Part shown: positions 1 through 9,052 of the stretch, piece by piece | Layout: the number at the start of each line of letters is the position of its first letter | Position numbering within the stretch: position 1 is the first letter of the stretch | Assembly (NCBI RefSeq): GCF_014836845.1 | Contig: NZ_JACSQA010000004.1 | Location: 62,001-126,000, forward strand | Direction of reading: 5' to 3' | Source: Ureibacillus galli | Lineage (GTDB): Bacteria > Bacillota > Bacilli > Bacillales_A > Planococcaceae | DNA length: 64,000 nt | Program-made: the position numbers and the translations under genes | Notes under the pieces: generated by a model | What the model was told of the DNA's origin: nothing | Database searches by the model: none | Seen by the model: only the letters and a program-made list of their open reading frames with translations

Positions 1-2
1 TG

Positions 3-305
3 TATCAAAATAGAAAGCTTCTTAAAATGCTTATGAAAATCGGGGAGAATGTACCTGGATTGCATCAATATTCCCATAGACACCCAGAATTATTAAAGGA
101 GTTTTTAACCAACTACTTTGAAGAGATGAAGAACCGTGAGAAAATTATTCCGGTGGATGCAGAAAAAATAGCTATAACTTTCCTTTATATGAATTTCGGA
201 TTTGCCAATGGAAGGATGAATGGATCTTGTGACTTCAGGGACGGGGAATTTGAAAAGCTTTTAAAAGATAGTGTCGCCTTATTTACTAGGGGATTAACAC
301 CCTAG
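3..305 (+). CDS. TetR/AcrR-family regulator, C-terminal part (cut by window start)
   Basis: The reading frame is open at the left edge, so only about the last 100 residues are present; the Met codon at 27 is internal rather than a start. The helical, acidic sequence with a phrase of the type FLTNYFEEMKNREKIIPVDA resembles the ligand-binding domain of TetR regulators. The DNA-binding half lies outside the window. It sits 64 bp upstream of an efflux pump on the same strand, the usual layout of a self-regulated TetR/pump operon, so it probably represses the pump until a drug binds. The family call rests on the C-terminal half and the context. Confidence 0.6.
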   Translation, partial: YQNRKLLKMLMKIGENVPGLHQYSHRHPELLKEFLTNYFEEMKNREKIIPVDAEKIAITFLYMNFGFANGRMNGSCDFRDGEFEKLLKDSVALFTRGLTP

Positions 306-321
306 TATATTTTTTCTTTAA

Positions 322-343
322 AATGTCAGTCAGTACAGACATT
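322..343. promoter_or_regulatory. Imperfect palindrome, possible TetR operator
   Basis: Between the regulator and the pump there is an inverted repeat with arms AATGTC and GACATT around a partly symmetric centre (GTCAGTAC). It lies just upstream of the pump ribosome binding site at about 355-360. Size and place fit a TetR-type operator, or a site controlling a second promoter for the pump. This is inference from symmetry only. Confidence 0.3.
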
Positions 344-369
344 CATTTTATGAAAAGGAGAAATAAAAG

Positions 370-1731
370 ATGAATCAGGAGTTAAGAAAACAAGGTAATG
401 AAAAGTTATTAATTGTAATGATGTTAACGGTTATGCTTTCGTCTATGAGTATATTGCTGTTCAATTTTGTTCTTCCGCAAATTAGTACTGAATTTCAACT
501 AACGAATTCACAAGTTAGTTGGGTTACTTCCGGGTATACACTTTTATATGGGATTGGTACGGCGATTTATGGAAAACTAGCGGATCGCTATAAGTTAAAA
601 ACATTATTAATCTTTGGTTTATCACTATTTGCCATGGCATCCTTGCTAGGATTTTTCTCCAATTCTTACTGGCTTTTAATCGTTGCAAGATGTTTACAAG
701 CGACTGGAGCAGCCACAATTCCAGCCATATCTACTTTAGTTCCTATTCGCTATTTTCCCGTTGAGAGAAGGGGAACGGCTATAGGTACAGTATTTATAGG
801 GACAGCTTTAGGCAGCGCTATAGGGCCGATTGTTTCCGCATTAGTAGTGAGTGTAGTAGATTGGCGATGGCTATTTTGCATCCCGTTATTACTTCTTTTC
901 ACATTGCCATTTTATCTGAAATATTTAGGAGATGAAAAAGGTACTCAAACAAGTATCGACTGGCTAGGAGGCGGATTGCTCGCTCTAACTGTAGCTCAAG
1001 TCTTACTAGGTGTAACAAACAATGTAACATGGTTTGTAGGGGGAGTCGTTGCGTTCATTTTATTTATTTACCGCATTCGATTAGCTAAAAATCCCTTTGT
1101 TCAACCCGGGTTATTTAAAAATAAAATATACACATCTTATTTAGTATTAGCTTTTGTCATTACCGGAATTGGTTTTTCCCTTTTCTTTTTAACACCACTC
1201 TTTTTAGCTGAGGTTCAAAACCTTCCTGTTAATTTAATCGGTTTGGCCATGGTGCCGGCAGCTATAGCCACTGCGCTCTTCAATAGACATGGTGGAAAGA
1301 TTGCTGATTCTAAAGGAACATCTACATTATTTATATTTGCTTCCAGTTTATTAATCCTTTGTTTCTTCTTACTTTCGACGTTTATTCATACGAATGCACT
1401 GTTGATTTCATTATTTTTAATCATCGGAAATGTAGGGCAATCCTTTATGATGATTGTGATGTCGAAATCGATTTCGTTAACATTACCTATGGAACATTCT
1501 GGGGTAGGGATGGGAATGGTAATGATGCAAAACTTCATTGCAGGATCAATCGCTGTAGGGGTATATGGAAAAGCTGTTGATATGGAAGGAAACAGCCCAT
1601 GGAATCCATTGAACCAACTAGCTACAGGTGCAACTTTCAGTAACATATTTTTCGTTTTATTATTGTTACATGTGATCATATTAACTGTTTATATAGTAAT
1701 GTTTAAACGGAAGAAAGGTATAGAAGCGTAA
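370..1731 (+). CDS. MFS multidrug/tetracycline-type efflux transporter (DHA2, 14 TM)
   Basis: A 453-aa, highly hydrophobic protein that should export drugs from the cytoplasm by proton antiport. The N-terminal part has the MFS motif A region (YGIGTAIYGKLADRYKLK, about residues 59-76) and the RCLQATGAA motif; overall order and length match the TetA(L)/TetA(K) and QacA type with 14 membrane helices. The start is an ATG after AAAAGGAG with good spacing. It forms a probable operon with the preceding TetR regulator, which fits inducible efflux. The substrate cannot be read from sequence. Confidence 0.85.
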   Translation: MNQELRKQGNEKLLIVMMLTVMLSSMSILLFNFVLPQISTEFQLTNSQVSWVTSGYTLLYGIGTAIYGKLADRYKLKTLLIFGLSLFAMASLLGFFSNSYWLLIVARCLQATGAATIPAISTLVPIRYFPVERRGTAIGTVFIGTALGSAIGPIVSALVVSVVDWRWLFCIPLLLLFTLPFYLKYLGDEKGTQTSIDWLGGGLLALTVAQVLLGVTNNVTWFVGGVVAFILFIYRIRLAKNPFVQPGLFKNKIYTSYLVLAFVITGIGFSLFFLTPLFLAEVQNLPVNLIGLAMVPAAIATALFNRHGGKIADSKGTSTLFIFASSLLILCFFLLSTFIHTNALLISLFLIIGNVGQSFMMIVMSKSISLTLPMEHSGVGMGMVMMQNFIAGSIAVGVYGKAVDMEGNSPWNPLNQLATGATFSNIFFVLLLLHVIILTVYIVMFKRKKGIEA

Positions 1732-1878
1732 AAAATAAGGGAATAGAATCCTATTTTAGAATAAGTAAAATATGAAAATAGTCTTATGGTCTAATTTGAT
1801 AAATAAAGATACTGTTAATAATATACAATTCCAACAAATATTATTGCATTAAAGCAACTGAAAAGAAGGGTAATTAAT

Positions 1879-2847
1879 ATGAAAAAATTTTTAGCATTAA
1901 CGAGTTTGGCGTTTTTATTAACAGGTTGTAGTCAATTTGTAGAAGGCGTTAAGGAAGGTGTCAATGAAGCGGCAGAGGCACAAGATTCAGAGCAAAAAAT
2001 AAATGATTTAAAAGAACAGTTAAATAAGGAAATTCAAGTAGAGCCAGTCACTCTTCAAGAAAGTGAATACAATGAGTATATAACAGGAAAAATCGATACT
2101 TTGAAAAAAAATCAAGAAGTGATACTTGATGTGTTTAATAATAGTTCTACTATAGAAGATCCAATGTTAAAAATGGGTAATGCAGCGATTGAGAATATGA
2201 AAATTTCAAAGGAAATTCAAACTGCAACAGTGCCTGAAAAATATAAAGAAACTCATCAATACTTTGTGGATGCTACGAATAGTTATTTAGTTTATTTAGA
2301 AAAGTTAAAAGAAGGATTACTTGTAAACGAAGTAGATGTAAGTAGCGTACTTGATAAATATGAAGAAATGAATGATTTCTTAATGAAAGGTTTAACGATG
2401 CTAAACGATTTAGATCCAGAAGCGGTTGGGGATGGAACAATTACAACCGAAGATTTAGATGAATTGGATAGTTTAGCTGGTATTGACCATGATAGTGTGA
2501 CACTAAATGTATCAAAGGATGGGAAAGAATTAATTGGGAAATGGTTATATGACGACAAGTCTGTAGCCATTGTATTAAATGCTGATGGTTCTTATGAAGG
2601 ATATGGTAGAGGACTATATCCTAGTAAAGATAATGTAATGTTAGGAACATGGGAATATGATTTCAGAACACATCAATTACTCATCGAAAACAATGAAGTA
2701 TATAAGGATGGAAAAAGTGTATCCGCAGGTAACAGAGCCAAACAGGAAATGGTTTTAACCTATTTTAAAGATGGTATTCTTCGCATGATGGATGCCCAGA
2801 CGTTAGCGGAATTTAGTTTTGAAAAGCAAAAAGAGGAAAAAGAATAA
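1879..2847 (+). CDS. Lipoprotein of unknown function (DUF3994-like C-terminal domain)
   Basis: A 322-aa secreted lipoprotein. The signal peptide is short and ends in the lipobox LTGC with the lipidated Cys at residue 17. The middle (about 35-190) is charged, helical and probably coiled-coil; the last 110 residues contain a GKW..DDKSVAIVLNADGSYEGYG pattern suggesting a small beta-rich domain like those in DUF3994 lipoproteins of the Bacillus cereus group (recalled resemblance, not tested). It is monocistronic, with a strong hairpin terminator right after it. The function is unknown; an extracytoplasmic envelope-associated role is inferred from the lipobox only. Confidence 0.7.
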   Translation: MKKFLALTSLAFLLTGCSQFVEGVKEGVNEAAEAQDSEQKINDLKEQLNKEIQVEPVTLQESEYNEYITGKIDTLKKNQEVILDVFNNSSTIEDPMLKMGNAAIENMKISKEIQTATVPEKYKETHQYFVDATNSYLVYLEKLKEGLLVNEVDVSSVLDKYEEMNDFLMKGLTMLNDLDPEAVGDGTITTEDLDELDSLAGIDHDSVTLNVSKDGKELIGKWLYDDKSVAIVLNADGSYEGYGRGLYPSKDNVMLGTWEYDFRTHQLLIENNEVYKDGKSVSAGNRAKQEMVLTYFKDGILRMMDAQTLAEFSFEKQKEEKE

Positions 2848-2870
2848 ATAAATCCAAATAAATGACAGTT

Positions 2871-2904
2871 AGACGTTTATCCAAAATGGATGAACGTCTT
2901 TTTT
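2871..2904 (+). terminator. Rho-independent terminator after the lipoprotein gene
   Basis: A 13-bp stem (AGACGTTTATCCA with TGGATGAACGTCT, one G-T pair) with a 3-nt loop, followed by a T run. Confidence 0.85.
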
Positions 2905-2990
2905 GTCTAATTTAAACGAAACCAATAAAGGACAAATCTATTATTTACCGAATGTTATATTTAATCACTTAATGTAAGGAGTGGTGATAG

Positions 2991-3368
2991 ATGGTGAAAT
3001 CACTTTTAAAAGGAATGGAAGGGGTTTTTATTCCCGTTAAGGATCCGAAATTTTCAGCGGCATGGTATAAAGAGATATTAGGTTTTGAGCTTGTGTATCT
3101 CGAAGAAGAGGCGGCGGTGATGAAGATTAGCGAACATTCACCTACTGTTGTTTGTCTAGTTAAAACTGCTAACCACAAGCCAATGAAGTTTCCAGAAAAT
3201 CAATTTGGTGTAGGAAAATACTACAACTTCATTCCCCAAGATATCGAAGAAATGTACACATATTTAGTTGAAAAGAACGTCAAAGTAAATGAAATGGGTG
3301 GGGAAGGAACGACGAAATTTTTTACTTTCTATGATCCAGATCATAATCCTTTAGGTGTTTGCCAATAA
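2991..3368 (+). CDS. VOC (glyoxalase/bleomycin-resistance fold) family protein
   Basis: A 125-aa protein with the two beta-alpha-beta-beta-beta halves of the vicinal oxygen chelate fold: an opening KGMEGVFIPVKDPKFSAAWY segment and a closing FTFYDPDHNPLGVCQ segment, the usual last strand with a DPDGN-like turn. Members bind a metal and act as isomerases, dioxygenases or antibiotic-binding proteins; which applies here cannot be told. The ATG follows AAGGAGTGG with good spacing. Its stop lies 37 bp before the chosen start of the serine hydrolase gene, so the two are probably co-transcribed. Confidence 0.8.
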   Translation: MVKSLLKGMEGVFIPVKDPKFSAAWYKEILGFELVYLEEEAAVMKISEHSPTVVCLVKTANHKPMKFPENQFGVGKYYNFIPQDIEEMYTYLVEKNVKVNEMGGEGTTKFFTFYDPDHNPLGVCQ

Positions 3369-3405
3369 GGAAGTTACTACATTACAGAAGGAAGGCCAAG
3401 ATTTG

Positions 3406-4437
3406 ATGACAACAATCATTAACCGTTTAAACCAAGTTCAGGAAGACGGTCATTTTTCCGGAACAGTTCTAGTAAAAAAAGAAGAAGAAATTTTAGTAAT
3501 GGAAAGTTACGGATTTGCCAGTCGTTCTGAACAAATTGAAAATAAACCAGATACTCGATTCGGGATTGCATCGGGCTGTAAACTGTTTACTGCGGTCGCG
3601 ATTTGTCAACTAGTGGAGGCAGGAAAACTTTCCTTTGAAACGAAGCTGCAGGAATGTTTAAAGTATTCTTTTATTCACTTCGATCAAGATATTACGGTTC
3701 ATCATTTATTAACCCATAAGGCTGGAATACCCGACTATTTTGATGAGGAGGTAATGGATGATTTTGAAGAGTTATGGATTAAAAATCCGATGTACTTAAT
3801 AAGGAATTTGGAAAATTTCTTACCGTTATTTCAAAATGAACCGATGAAATCGGGAGTAGGGGAAAAGTTCCACTATAACAACGCAGGATATATCTTACTG
3901 GGGCTTATTGTAGAACAAGTAAGCCAGCGTCCATTCTCAGAATATGTAAAGGAGAATATATTCAAAAGAGCGAATATGAAAGACGCTGGTTATTTTGAAA
4001 TGGATTCGCTACCAGGAAGAACGGCTCTTGGGTATATTGATTTTCCAGATGGTACTTGGAAGACGAATGTCTATTCATTACCAGTCAAAGGGGGGTCCGA
4101 TGGAGGGGCCTTTGTGAGCGTAAAGGATATGTCAAATTTCTGGCATGCCCTGATGGATCATCAATTATTAAGGGATGAATACACTCGTAAACTACTTACA
4201 CCTCACATTCAAGTAAATGAAAATAGTTATTACGGTTATGGTGTTTGGATTCAAAAAAAGGGAAATGAAATGTTCAAGTATCACATAATGGGATACGATC
4301 CGGGAGTAAGTTTTCACTCTGCCTTTTATCCTTCATTCTCCATCCAAACTGTCATTTGCTCGAACAAATCTGAAGGTGCTTTTGCCATGATGAAGGCAAT
4401 TGAAGAGGAAATAGTTGCGCAAAGATTAATTAAATAA
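3406..4437 (+). CDS. Serine hydrolase, beta-lactamase/PBP4* family (class C-like)
   Basis: A 343-aa protein with the penicillin-recognising fold. The nucleophile motif SxxK is visible as SGCK, the YxN motif as HYNNAGYILLG, and LLTHKAGIPDY is typical of the family. No signal peptide is seen, so it is probably cytoplasmic, unlike many PBP4* proteins. An upstream ATG at 3355 is in frame but lies inside the VOC gene; ATG 3406 has GAAGGAAGG about 9 nt upstream and is preferred. The substrate is unknown; members are peptidases or esterases acting on D-amino acid peptides or ester drugs. Confidence 0.8.
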   Translation: MTTIINRLNQVQEDGHFSGTVLVKKEEEILVMESYGFASRSEQIENKPDTRFGIASGCKLFTAVAICQLVEAGKLSFETKLQECLKYSFIHFDQDITVHHLLTHKAGIPDYFDEEVMDDFEELWIKNPMYLIRNLENFLPLFQNEPMKSGVGEKFHYNNAGYILLGLIVEQVSQRPFSEYVKENIFKRANMKDAGYFEMDSLPGRTALGYIDFPDGTWKTNVYSLPVKGGSDGGAFVSVKDMSNFWHALMDHQLLRDEYTRKLLTPHIQVNENSYYGYGVWIQKKGNEMFKYHIMGYDPGVSFHSAFYPSFSIQTVICSNKSEGAFAMMKAIEEEIVAQRLIK

Positions 4438-4571
4438 GGCAATAAATAGGCGTTTGTTCGAGGAGGATAAATGCCTTTATTTGTTGAAACTTTAATAATA
4501 TTAAATAAAAATTGAATTTTATTAAAAATAATGTTTGAATAAAATTAAATAATGATAAAAGGGGCGGTGTG

Positions 4572-4871
4572 ATGGATAAGCACGATATTCCAAGTTGGTT
4601 ATTATCTTTAGAGAAAGAAGACGTTGAATTTATTAAAAATTTCATATTAAATTCAGGTTCTTTAAAAGATATAGCGAAATACTACGAAGTTTCTTATCCG
4701 ACGGTTAGAATTCGCCTGGATAAATTGATTGAAAAAATTAAAGTCAATGAAAGTACGGAAAATGAAGAATTCATTCGTTTTATTAAAAAACTTTCCATCG
4801 ATGATCGGATTAGTTTAGAAGATGCAAAATTGATTATTGAAAAATATAAAAAGGAGGTACAAAATAAATGA
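4572..4871 (+). CDS. DUF2089-family small HTH protein
   Basis: A 99-aa protein starting MDKHDIPSWL; an in-frame GTG directly before the ATG is an alternative start. Residues about 28-55 (GSLKDIAKYYEVSYPTVRIR) form a clear helix-turn-helix of the sigma-70 region 4 type, and the C-terminus is a short helical tail. This matches DUF2089 proteins of Bacillaceae, thought to be small transcription regulators. The stop overlaps the ATG of the next gene by 4 bp, so the two are translationally coupled, and the membrane partner may control its activity, as in many HTH/membrane pairs. Confidence 0.75.
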   Translation: MDKHDIPSWLLSLEKEDVEFIKNFILNSGSLKDIAKYYEVSYPTVRIRLDKLIEKIKVNESTENEEFIRFIKKLSIDDRISLEDAKLIIEKYKKEVQNK

Positions 4872-5152
4872 ATGATTGGTATAGACTTGGCATCATTGTA
4901 TTAGTTTTCGCCGTCCAACATTTTTTATCAACTAGAAATGAAAGGTATTTAGGTTCTATTATACCGATTGCCTATTTCGTATTTTTACTCTATATCCAAA
5001 CAACCGGAATGGTTGACTGGTCTATTCTGAAACTCATTTTACTGATTATTGTAGGGGAAGCATTTTTAATCGGCTATTGGATTAGTGGAAGAAAGGTTTT
5101 ATTAAATAAAACCGAAAAAGAACTAAAAAAAATGAAAGCTCGTGAAATTTAA
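4868..5152 (+). CDS. Small membrane protein coupled to the DUF2089 regulator
   Basis: A 94-aa protein with three predicted membrane helices (about residues 5-18, 26-42 and 50-68) and a basic cytoplasmic tail (KTEKELKKMKAREI). The ATG overlaps the upstream stop (ATGA), with AAGGAGG ahead. No enzymatic motif is seen. The pairing suggests a sensor, anti-regulator or a target of the upstream HTH protein; this is inference from coupling alone. Confidence 0.7.
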   Translation: MNDWYRLGIIVLVFAVQHFLSTRNERYLGSIIPIAYFVFLLYIQTTGMVDWSILKLILLIIVGEAFLIGYWISGRKVLLNKTEKELKKMKAREI

Positions 5153-5160
5153 TCGTGGAA

Positions 5161-5200
5161 AAATAAGCTCTAGATGTTGTTAATCGGGGGCTTATTTTAT
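5161..5200 (+). terminator. Terminator of the DUF2089/membrane protein unit
   Basis: Stem AAATAAGC with GCTTATTTT around a long loop, running into a T-rich tail. Confidence 0.6.
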
Positions 5201-5228
5201 TATTTGAGATTCATTCTGAAATAACGCC

Positions 5229-5264
5229 AAAAAGAAAAGGACTATCTTAAAAAAGAATAGTCCT
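5229..5264 (-). terminator. Terminator of the leftward siderophore-uptake operon
   Basis: Read leftward, AGGACTAT and ATAGTCCT form an 8-bp stem followed by TTTTCTTTTT, immediately after the stop of the FhuF-like gene. Confidence 0.8.
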
Positions 5265-5266
5265 AA

Positions 5267-6037
5267 TTACGATTTTCGTTTTCGCTTAATTGGGCAAGTT
5301 TTGCAAAAGTGCCCTTTGTTTTCTGTTAAATAAGATAAACAGCAAGTTTTTCTATCTTGAGCAGGGCCCTCTAGGTTGCTTAGAGCATCATCCGTACTTT
5401 TAAACTTTAGAAATGGATTATCTTTATAGCTACCGAATAAAATCCCTTTCCCACGAGCAGCAATCCATTCAAAATCCTCTTTCATATCGAGATACCTAGC
5501 CGAATATTGATGGTCATCTAACAAGTTTTTATACATCCAAACAATGTATATATATATGTTTTCCCACATGATGATTTTTGATAGTTTTGTTGTTTGATGA
5601 AGTTGGTTAAATAAAACTTCGATATGGTTCGCAAATATGTCGGTTAAAATCTCATTTCTCCAATTTTCCCTGTCTTGTTGGGGTGCCGGACTTAAATTTA
5701 TCTTGTTAAATTTAATCGAAGGCAGCCATAACGGATCCGATTCATCTAACGTTTGAATGGAAACGTTTTGAAGGGAAAAGTTGATTCGTTTATTTAACAC
5801 GCTCATTGAATATAGCGCGGCTAGGATTGCAAAACTATATCGTTTTACAAAAAGGGATGCAGCGACACCAAGGTTAGCAGCCTTTGTTTTTTCTTTGATC
5901 GCCGTTAAATAAAGATGAATTTGTGCTTCATCTAATAAATCACTTATTTGAATTGATAAAGGAGACGAATTCGTTAAGGAAGTGAAACGAAATTTTTCCT
6001 CAAGTATTTTTAATTCATCGGGAGAGAACGTGTTCAA
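5267..6037 (-). CDS. FhuF-like ferric-siderophore reductase (2Fe-2S)
   Basis: A 256-aa protein whose last 25 residues carry four cysteines (232, 233, 245, 248) as CC-x11-C-x2-C, close to the FhuF pattern that binds a [2Fe-2S] cluster and reduces Fe(III) in imported siderophores so iron can be released. The rest is a soluble helical domain like the IucA/IucC-associated FhuF family. It starts with TTG and overlaps the end of the ATPase gene by 23 bp, so translation is coupled. Its place as last gene of a Fur-boxed uptake operon fits a cytoplasmic iron-release step. Confidence 0.75.
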   Translation of the reverse strand: MNTFSPDELKILEEKFRFTSLTNSSPLSIQISDLLDEAQIHLYLTAIKEKTKAANLGVAASLFVKRYSFAILAALYSMSVLNKRINFSLQNVSIQTLDESDPLWLPSIKFNKINLSPAPQQDRENWRNEILTDIFANHIEVLFNQLHQTTKLSKIIMWENIYIYIVWMYKNLLDDHQYSARYLDMKEDFEWIAARGKGILFGSYKDNPFLKFKSTDDALSNLEGPAQDRKTCCLSYLTENKGHFCKTCPIKRKRKS

Positions 6038-6848
6038 TCGAGTTTTTCACCCCATTCATATGTCGACCTTTCCCATATGGGACACACATAGGGGTACCGA
6101 ATATAGGATCTGGCACTACTTCACAATCTAAATGAAATACACTTTTCACTAATTCCCGATCTACGATTTCTTCCGGCTTCCCTTGGGCAAATACCGCTTT
6201 ATCTTTTACCGCAATGATGTTATGGGCATAGCGACAAGCTAAATTTAAGTCGTGTAATACCATGACAATCGTTCGTTTTTCTTTTTCGTTCAGTTCAAAA
6301 AGAAGATCTAAAACTTCAATTTGATGAGTTAAATCGAGATACGTTGTCGGTTCATCTAATAAAATTGTATTTGTATCTTGGGCAAGGGTCATAGCAATCC
6401 AAGCTCTTTGTCTTTGTCCACCAGATAAAGAATCCACTAAACGATCGGAAAGCTCTGTCATCCCTGTAGAATGTAGGGCATGACGGACAATTTCTTCATC
6501 CTTTGATGACCATTGTTGGTACCATTTTTGATATGGATAGCGTCCTTGTTTCACTAATTGTAAGACCGTTAACCCTTCTGGAGATACAGGTCCTTGGGGT
6601 AGCATCGCTAACTTTTTCGCTACTTCCTTTGTAGGCAGCTTCATCATCGCTTCTCCATCTAACAAAATAGCGCCACTTTGAGGCTTTAGTAATCTAGCCA
6701 TTGAGCGAAGAAGAGTAGACTTACCGCAACCATTGCTTCCGATCAGTACAGTAATTTCCCCATGTGGGATCGTAACGTTTAATTGGTCTAAAATAATTTG
6801 TTCCCCGTAACTTAACGTTAAATCTTTTGTTTCTAATACATGCATCAT
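6015..6848 (-). CDS. Fe(III)-siderophore ABC transporter ATPase
   Basis: A 277-aa FecE/FhuC-type ATPase. Walker A is GSNGCGKST near residue 38, the signature is LSGGQRQRAWIAMTL, Walker B is ILLDEPT and the switch His lies in VMVLHDLN. It powers the two FecCD-type permeases encoded just upstream. The ATG follows AAAGGAG. A 12-bp gap separates it from the second permease gene and it overlaps the FhuF-like gene. It resembles the YusV ATPase, which in Bacillus subtilis serves several siderophore importers; here the ATPase is encoded inside the operon. Confidence 0.9.
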   Translation of the reverse strand: MMHVLETKDLTLSYGEQIILDQLNVTIPHGEITVLIGSNGCGKSTLLRSMARLLKPQSGAILLDGEAMMKLPTKEVAKKLAMLPQGPVSPEGLTVLQLVKQGRYPYQKWYQQWSSKDEEIVRHALHSTGMTELSDRLVDSLSGGQRQRAWIAMTLAQDTNTILLDEPTTYLDLTHQIEVLDLLFELNEKEKRTIVMVLHDLNLACRYAHNIIAVKDKAVFAQGKPEEIVDRELVKSVFHLDCEVVPDPIFGTPMCVPYGKGRHMNGVKNSIEHVLSR

Positions 6849-6860
6849 CGTTACTCCTTT

Positions 6861-7916
6861 TTAAGCATTTCGCTGTCTATATAAAAGATAGATAAAGTAA
6901 GGCGCCCCTATTGTAGCAGTAAATACGCCAGCGGGAACTTCAATCGGTAAAAAGAGTGTTCGTCCGATTGTATCAGCAAGTAAAACTAAAATAGCTCCTA
7001 TTATTGCTGATAGTGGTAAAAGATTTCCAAAGGATGAACCGACTAACTTTCGAGCAATATGTGGTGCCATTAAACCAACAAACCCAATACCACCCGCAAA
7101 GGCTACAGCACTACCAATCAACGCTGTACTGAGTAAAAGTAATCCAAAACGTTGTCTTTCAATTTTTGTCCCTAGTCCTAAAGCGATATCCTCTCCAAGT
7201 TCCTGGATATTTAAATGTCTCGTCATTATAAATGCAATAATTAATAAGCCAATCGTGATGGGGGTTAAAATTTGAACATTGTTCCAATTCGATCCATAAA
7301 CGGAGCCGGTTATCCAGACATTCGCCTGACTTGCCTGAACAATCGGACCTAAAATCATAAATAAATTCGTTAACGCTTTTGTTAATGCCCATAAACCAAT
7401 TCCGATTAGTACTAAACGGAAAGGGGATAGGCCGTTTTTCCATGCAAGGATATAAAGGAGAAAGGCAATAATCGTTGCTCCTATAAAGGCGGCAAGGGGC
7501 ATCCAATGGATACTTACCGTTAAAACATTACTATCATTACTAAAAAGTGCTAAAAATAACACGACCGCGACTGATGCTCCTCCGGTAATGCCCGTTACAT
7601 CCGGTGATGCTAATGGATTTCGAAGAATGGATTGTAAAATGGCTCCGGCTACTGCCAGACTAATCCCAACCAAAATGGATATTAAAATTCTTGGCATTCG
7701 AAAAGATTCAACGACCATCGATTCAAAACTATCACTATTCCCCAGAAGTATATTGAATACTTTCCAAGGAGAAAAATATTGCTCTCCCATACCAGCGCTT
7801 AAAAGGAAAAGAAAGCAAAGAAAAAGAAGGAAAGAGACATTATATTTAAATGCTTTATGATCCACTAAAAAAGAGAATTTCTCCCGAAAAGCTCTTACTG
7901 AAGTATATTTTTTCAT
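6861..7916 (-). CDS. Fe(III)-siderophore ABC transporter permease 2 (FecCD family)
   Basis: A 351-aa permease with about ten membrane helices and the FecCD motifs RMPRILISILVGISLAVAGA and GGIGFVGLMAPHIAR. An in-frame ATG at 7940 exists, but ATG 7916 has AGGTGG 8 nt upstream and begins one base after the stop of permease 1, so it is preferred. It resembles YfhA, the second permease of the Bacillus schizokinen/arthrobactin-type importer. It forms the membrane channel with permease 1. Confidence 0.88.
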   Translation of the reverse strand: MKKYTSVRAFREKFSFLVDHKAFKYNVSFLLFLCFLFLLSAGMGEQYFSPWKVFNILLGNSDSFESMVVESFRMPRILISILVGISLAVAGAILQSILRNPLASPDVTGITGGASVAVVLFLALFSNDSNVLTVSIHWMPLAAFIGATIIAFLLYILAWKNGLSPFRLVLIGIGLWALTKALTNLFMILGPIVQASQANVWITGSVYGSNWNNVQILTPITIGLLIIAFIMTRHLNIQELGEDIALGLGTKIERQRFGLLLLSTALIGSAVAFAGGIGFVGLMAPHIARKLVGSSFGNLLPLSAIIGAILVLLADTIGRTLFLPIEVPAGVFTATIGAPYFIYLLYRQRNA

Positions 7917-7917
7917 G

Positions 7918-8916
7918 TTACTTTCCACCTTTTCTTGCAATGTAAATAAAGAATGGTATACCGACGAGTGCCGTCATAATACCAACGGGTACTTCTTCCG
8001 GCATCAGTACATATCGTGCACCGATATCCGCTATCACAAGGAAAATTCCTCCGACGATTGCGCAGTAAGGGATAATCCAACGATAATCATTTCCTACAAC
8101 CGTTCTTACAATATGTGGTACGACAATACCGATAAATCCGATGGGACCAGCAATCGCAACAGAACCACCAGCAAGTAAAATAATCGCTATTCCCGTTACT
8201 AACTTTACAAATCCTGTCCGTTGTCCTAATCCTTTCGCCACATCATCGCCCATCGTTAAAATATTTATTTTCGTCGCTATCGTTAAAGCAATTACAACCC
8301 CAATGACAATATAGGGGAGTACAGATAGTAAAATGTCCAGTTTTCTTCCTTGGACAGAGCCAGACATCCAAAATAACATTTGGTCTAAAGCGGATTCATC
8401 CATGACAAGCAGCCCTTGAGTTAACGAACCGAAGAGCGCTGCAATGGCTGCCCCCGAAAGCGTCATTTTAATAGGTGTCATGCCATCCCGACCAACGGAG
8501 CCTAAAAAGTACACTAAAAGCCCTGCAATCATTGCGCCTAAAAAAGCAATCCAAGTTGTTGCTTGTAAAGAAGAGATAGAAAATAACATGAGTGCAACGA
8601 CAATAAAAAAGCTCGCACCCGCGTTAAATCCTAAAATGTCTGGAGAAGCTAGAGGGTTTCTTGTTAAAGCTTGTAATAATGCGCCCGCTATCGCCAAACT
8701 TGCTCCTACAACTGTCCCGATCAAAGCCCGTGGCAATCGAACATCTTGAATAATAATGTGTTCATTAGAACCATCAAATTGGGTAAAGGCGTCAATTACT
8801 GTATGTATCGTTAAATCCGTATAACCAAGAACAAGGCTTAGAAAATTTACGATTAGAAGTAAAATAACTCCTAATACTAATCCAGCTACTTTTCCATTTT
8901 TGCTATGAAGTTGCAT
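7918..8916 (-). CDS. Fe(III)-siderophore ABC transporter permease 1 (FecCD family)
   Basis: A 332-aa permease of the same family as its downstream neighbour, with the paired motifs RLPRALIGTVVGASLAIAGA and AGPIGFIGIVVPHIVR and about nine to ten membrane helices. It resembles YfiZ. The ATG follows AGGGAG. It is the first gene of the leftward operon and has a Fur-box-like site upstream, so iron starvation should switch on the whole unit together with the divergent binding-protein gene. Confidence 0.88.
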   Translation of the reverse strand: MQLHSKNGKVAGLVLGVILLLIVNFLSLVLGYTDLTIHTVIDAFTQFDGSNEHIIIQDVRLPRALIGTVVGASLAIAGALLQALTRNPLASPDILGFNAGASFFIVVALMLFSISSLQATTWIAFLGAMIAGLLVYFLGSVGRDGMTPIKMTLSGAAIAALFGSLTQGLLVMDESALDQMLFWMSGSVQGRKLDILLSVLPYIVIGVVIALTIATKINILTMGDDVAKGLGQRTGFVKLVTGIAIILLAGGSVAIAGPIGFIGIVVPHIVRTVVGNDYRWIIPYCAIVGGIFLVIADIGARYVLMPEEVPVGIMTALVGIPFFIYIARKGGK

Positions 8917-8973
8917 ATCGTTTTCTCCCTATGTATCTATTTATAATTTGAGAAATGGTCGAAAAAATAATAG

Positions 8974-8988
8974 TGATTATCATTTTCA
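8974..8988. promoter_or_regulatory. Fur box for the leftward permease-ATPase-FhuF operon
   Basis: TGATTATCATTTTCA matches the Bacillus 7-1-7 Fur consensus TGATAATNATTATCA at all but two positions. It lies about 60 bp upstream of permease 1. Confidence 0.8.
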
Positions 8989-9037
8989 ATTTCATATTGA
9001 CAGAGATTATTTTATCCAATATGATTCAGAATGTAAA

Positions 9038-9052
9038 TGAAAATCATTCTCA
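9038..9052. promoter_or_regulatory. Fur box for the binding-protein gene
   Basis: TGAAAATCATTCTCA differs from the 7-1-7 consensus at two positions and sits 15 bp before the start codon of the binding protein. Each divergent gene thus has its own box. Confidence 0.8.

Noticed and set aside
4471-4515. A 14-aa ORF after a strong AGGAGG (MPLFVETLIILNKN)
   Set aside because: The AGGAGG lies in a weak hairpin after the serine hydrolase gene and the peptide has no feature beyond length; too little support for a gene.
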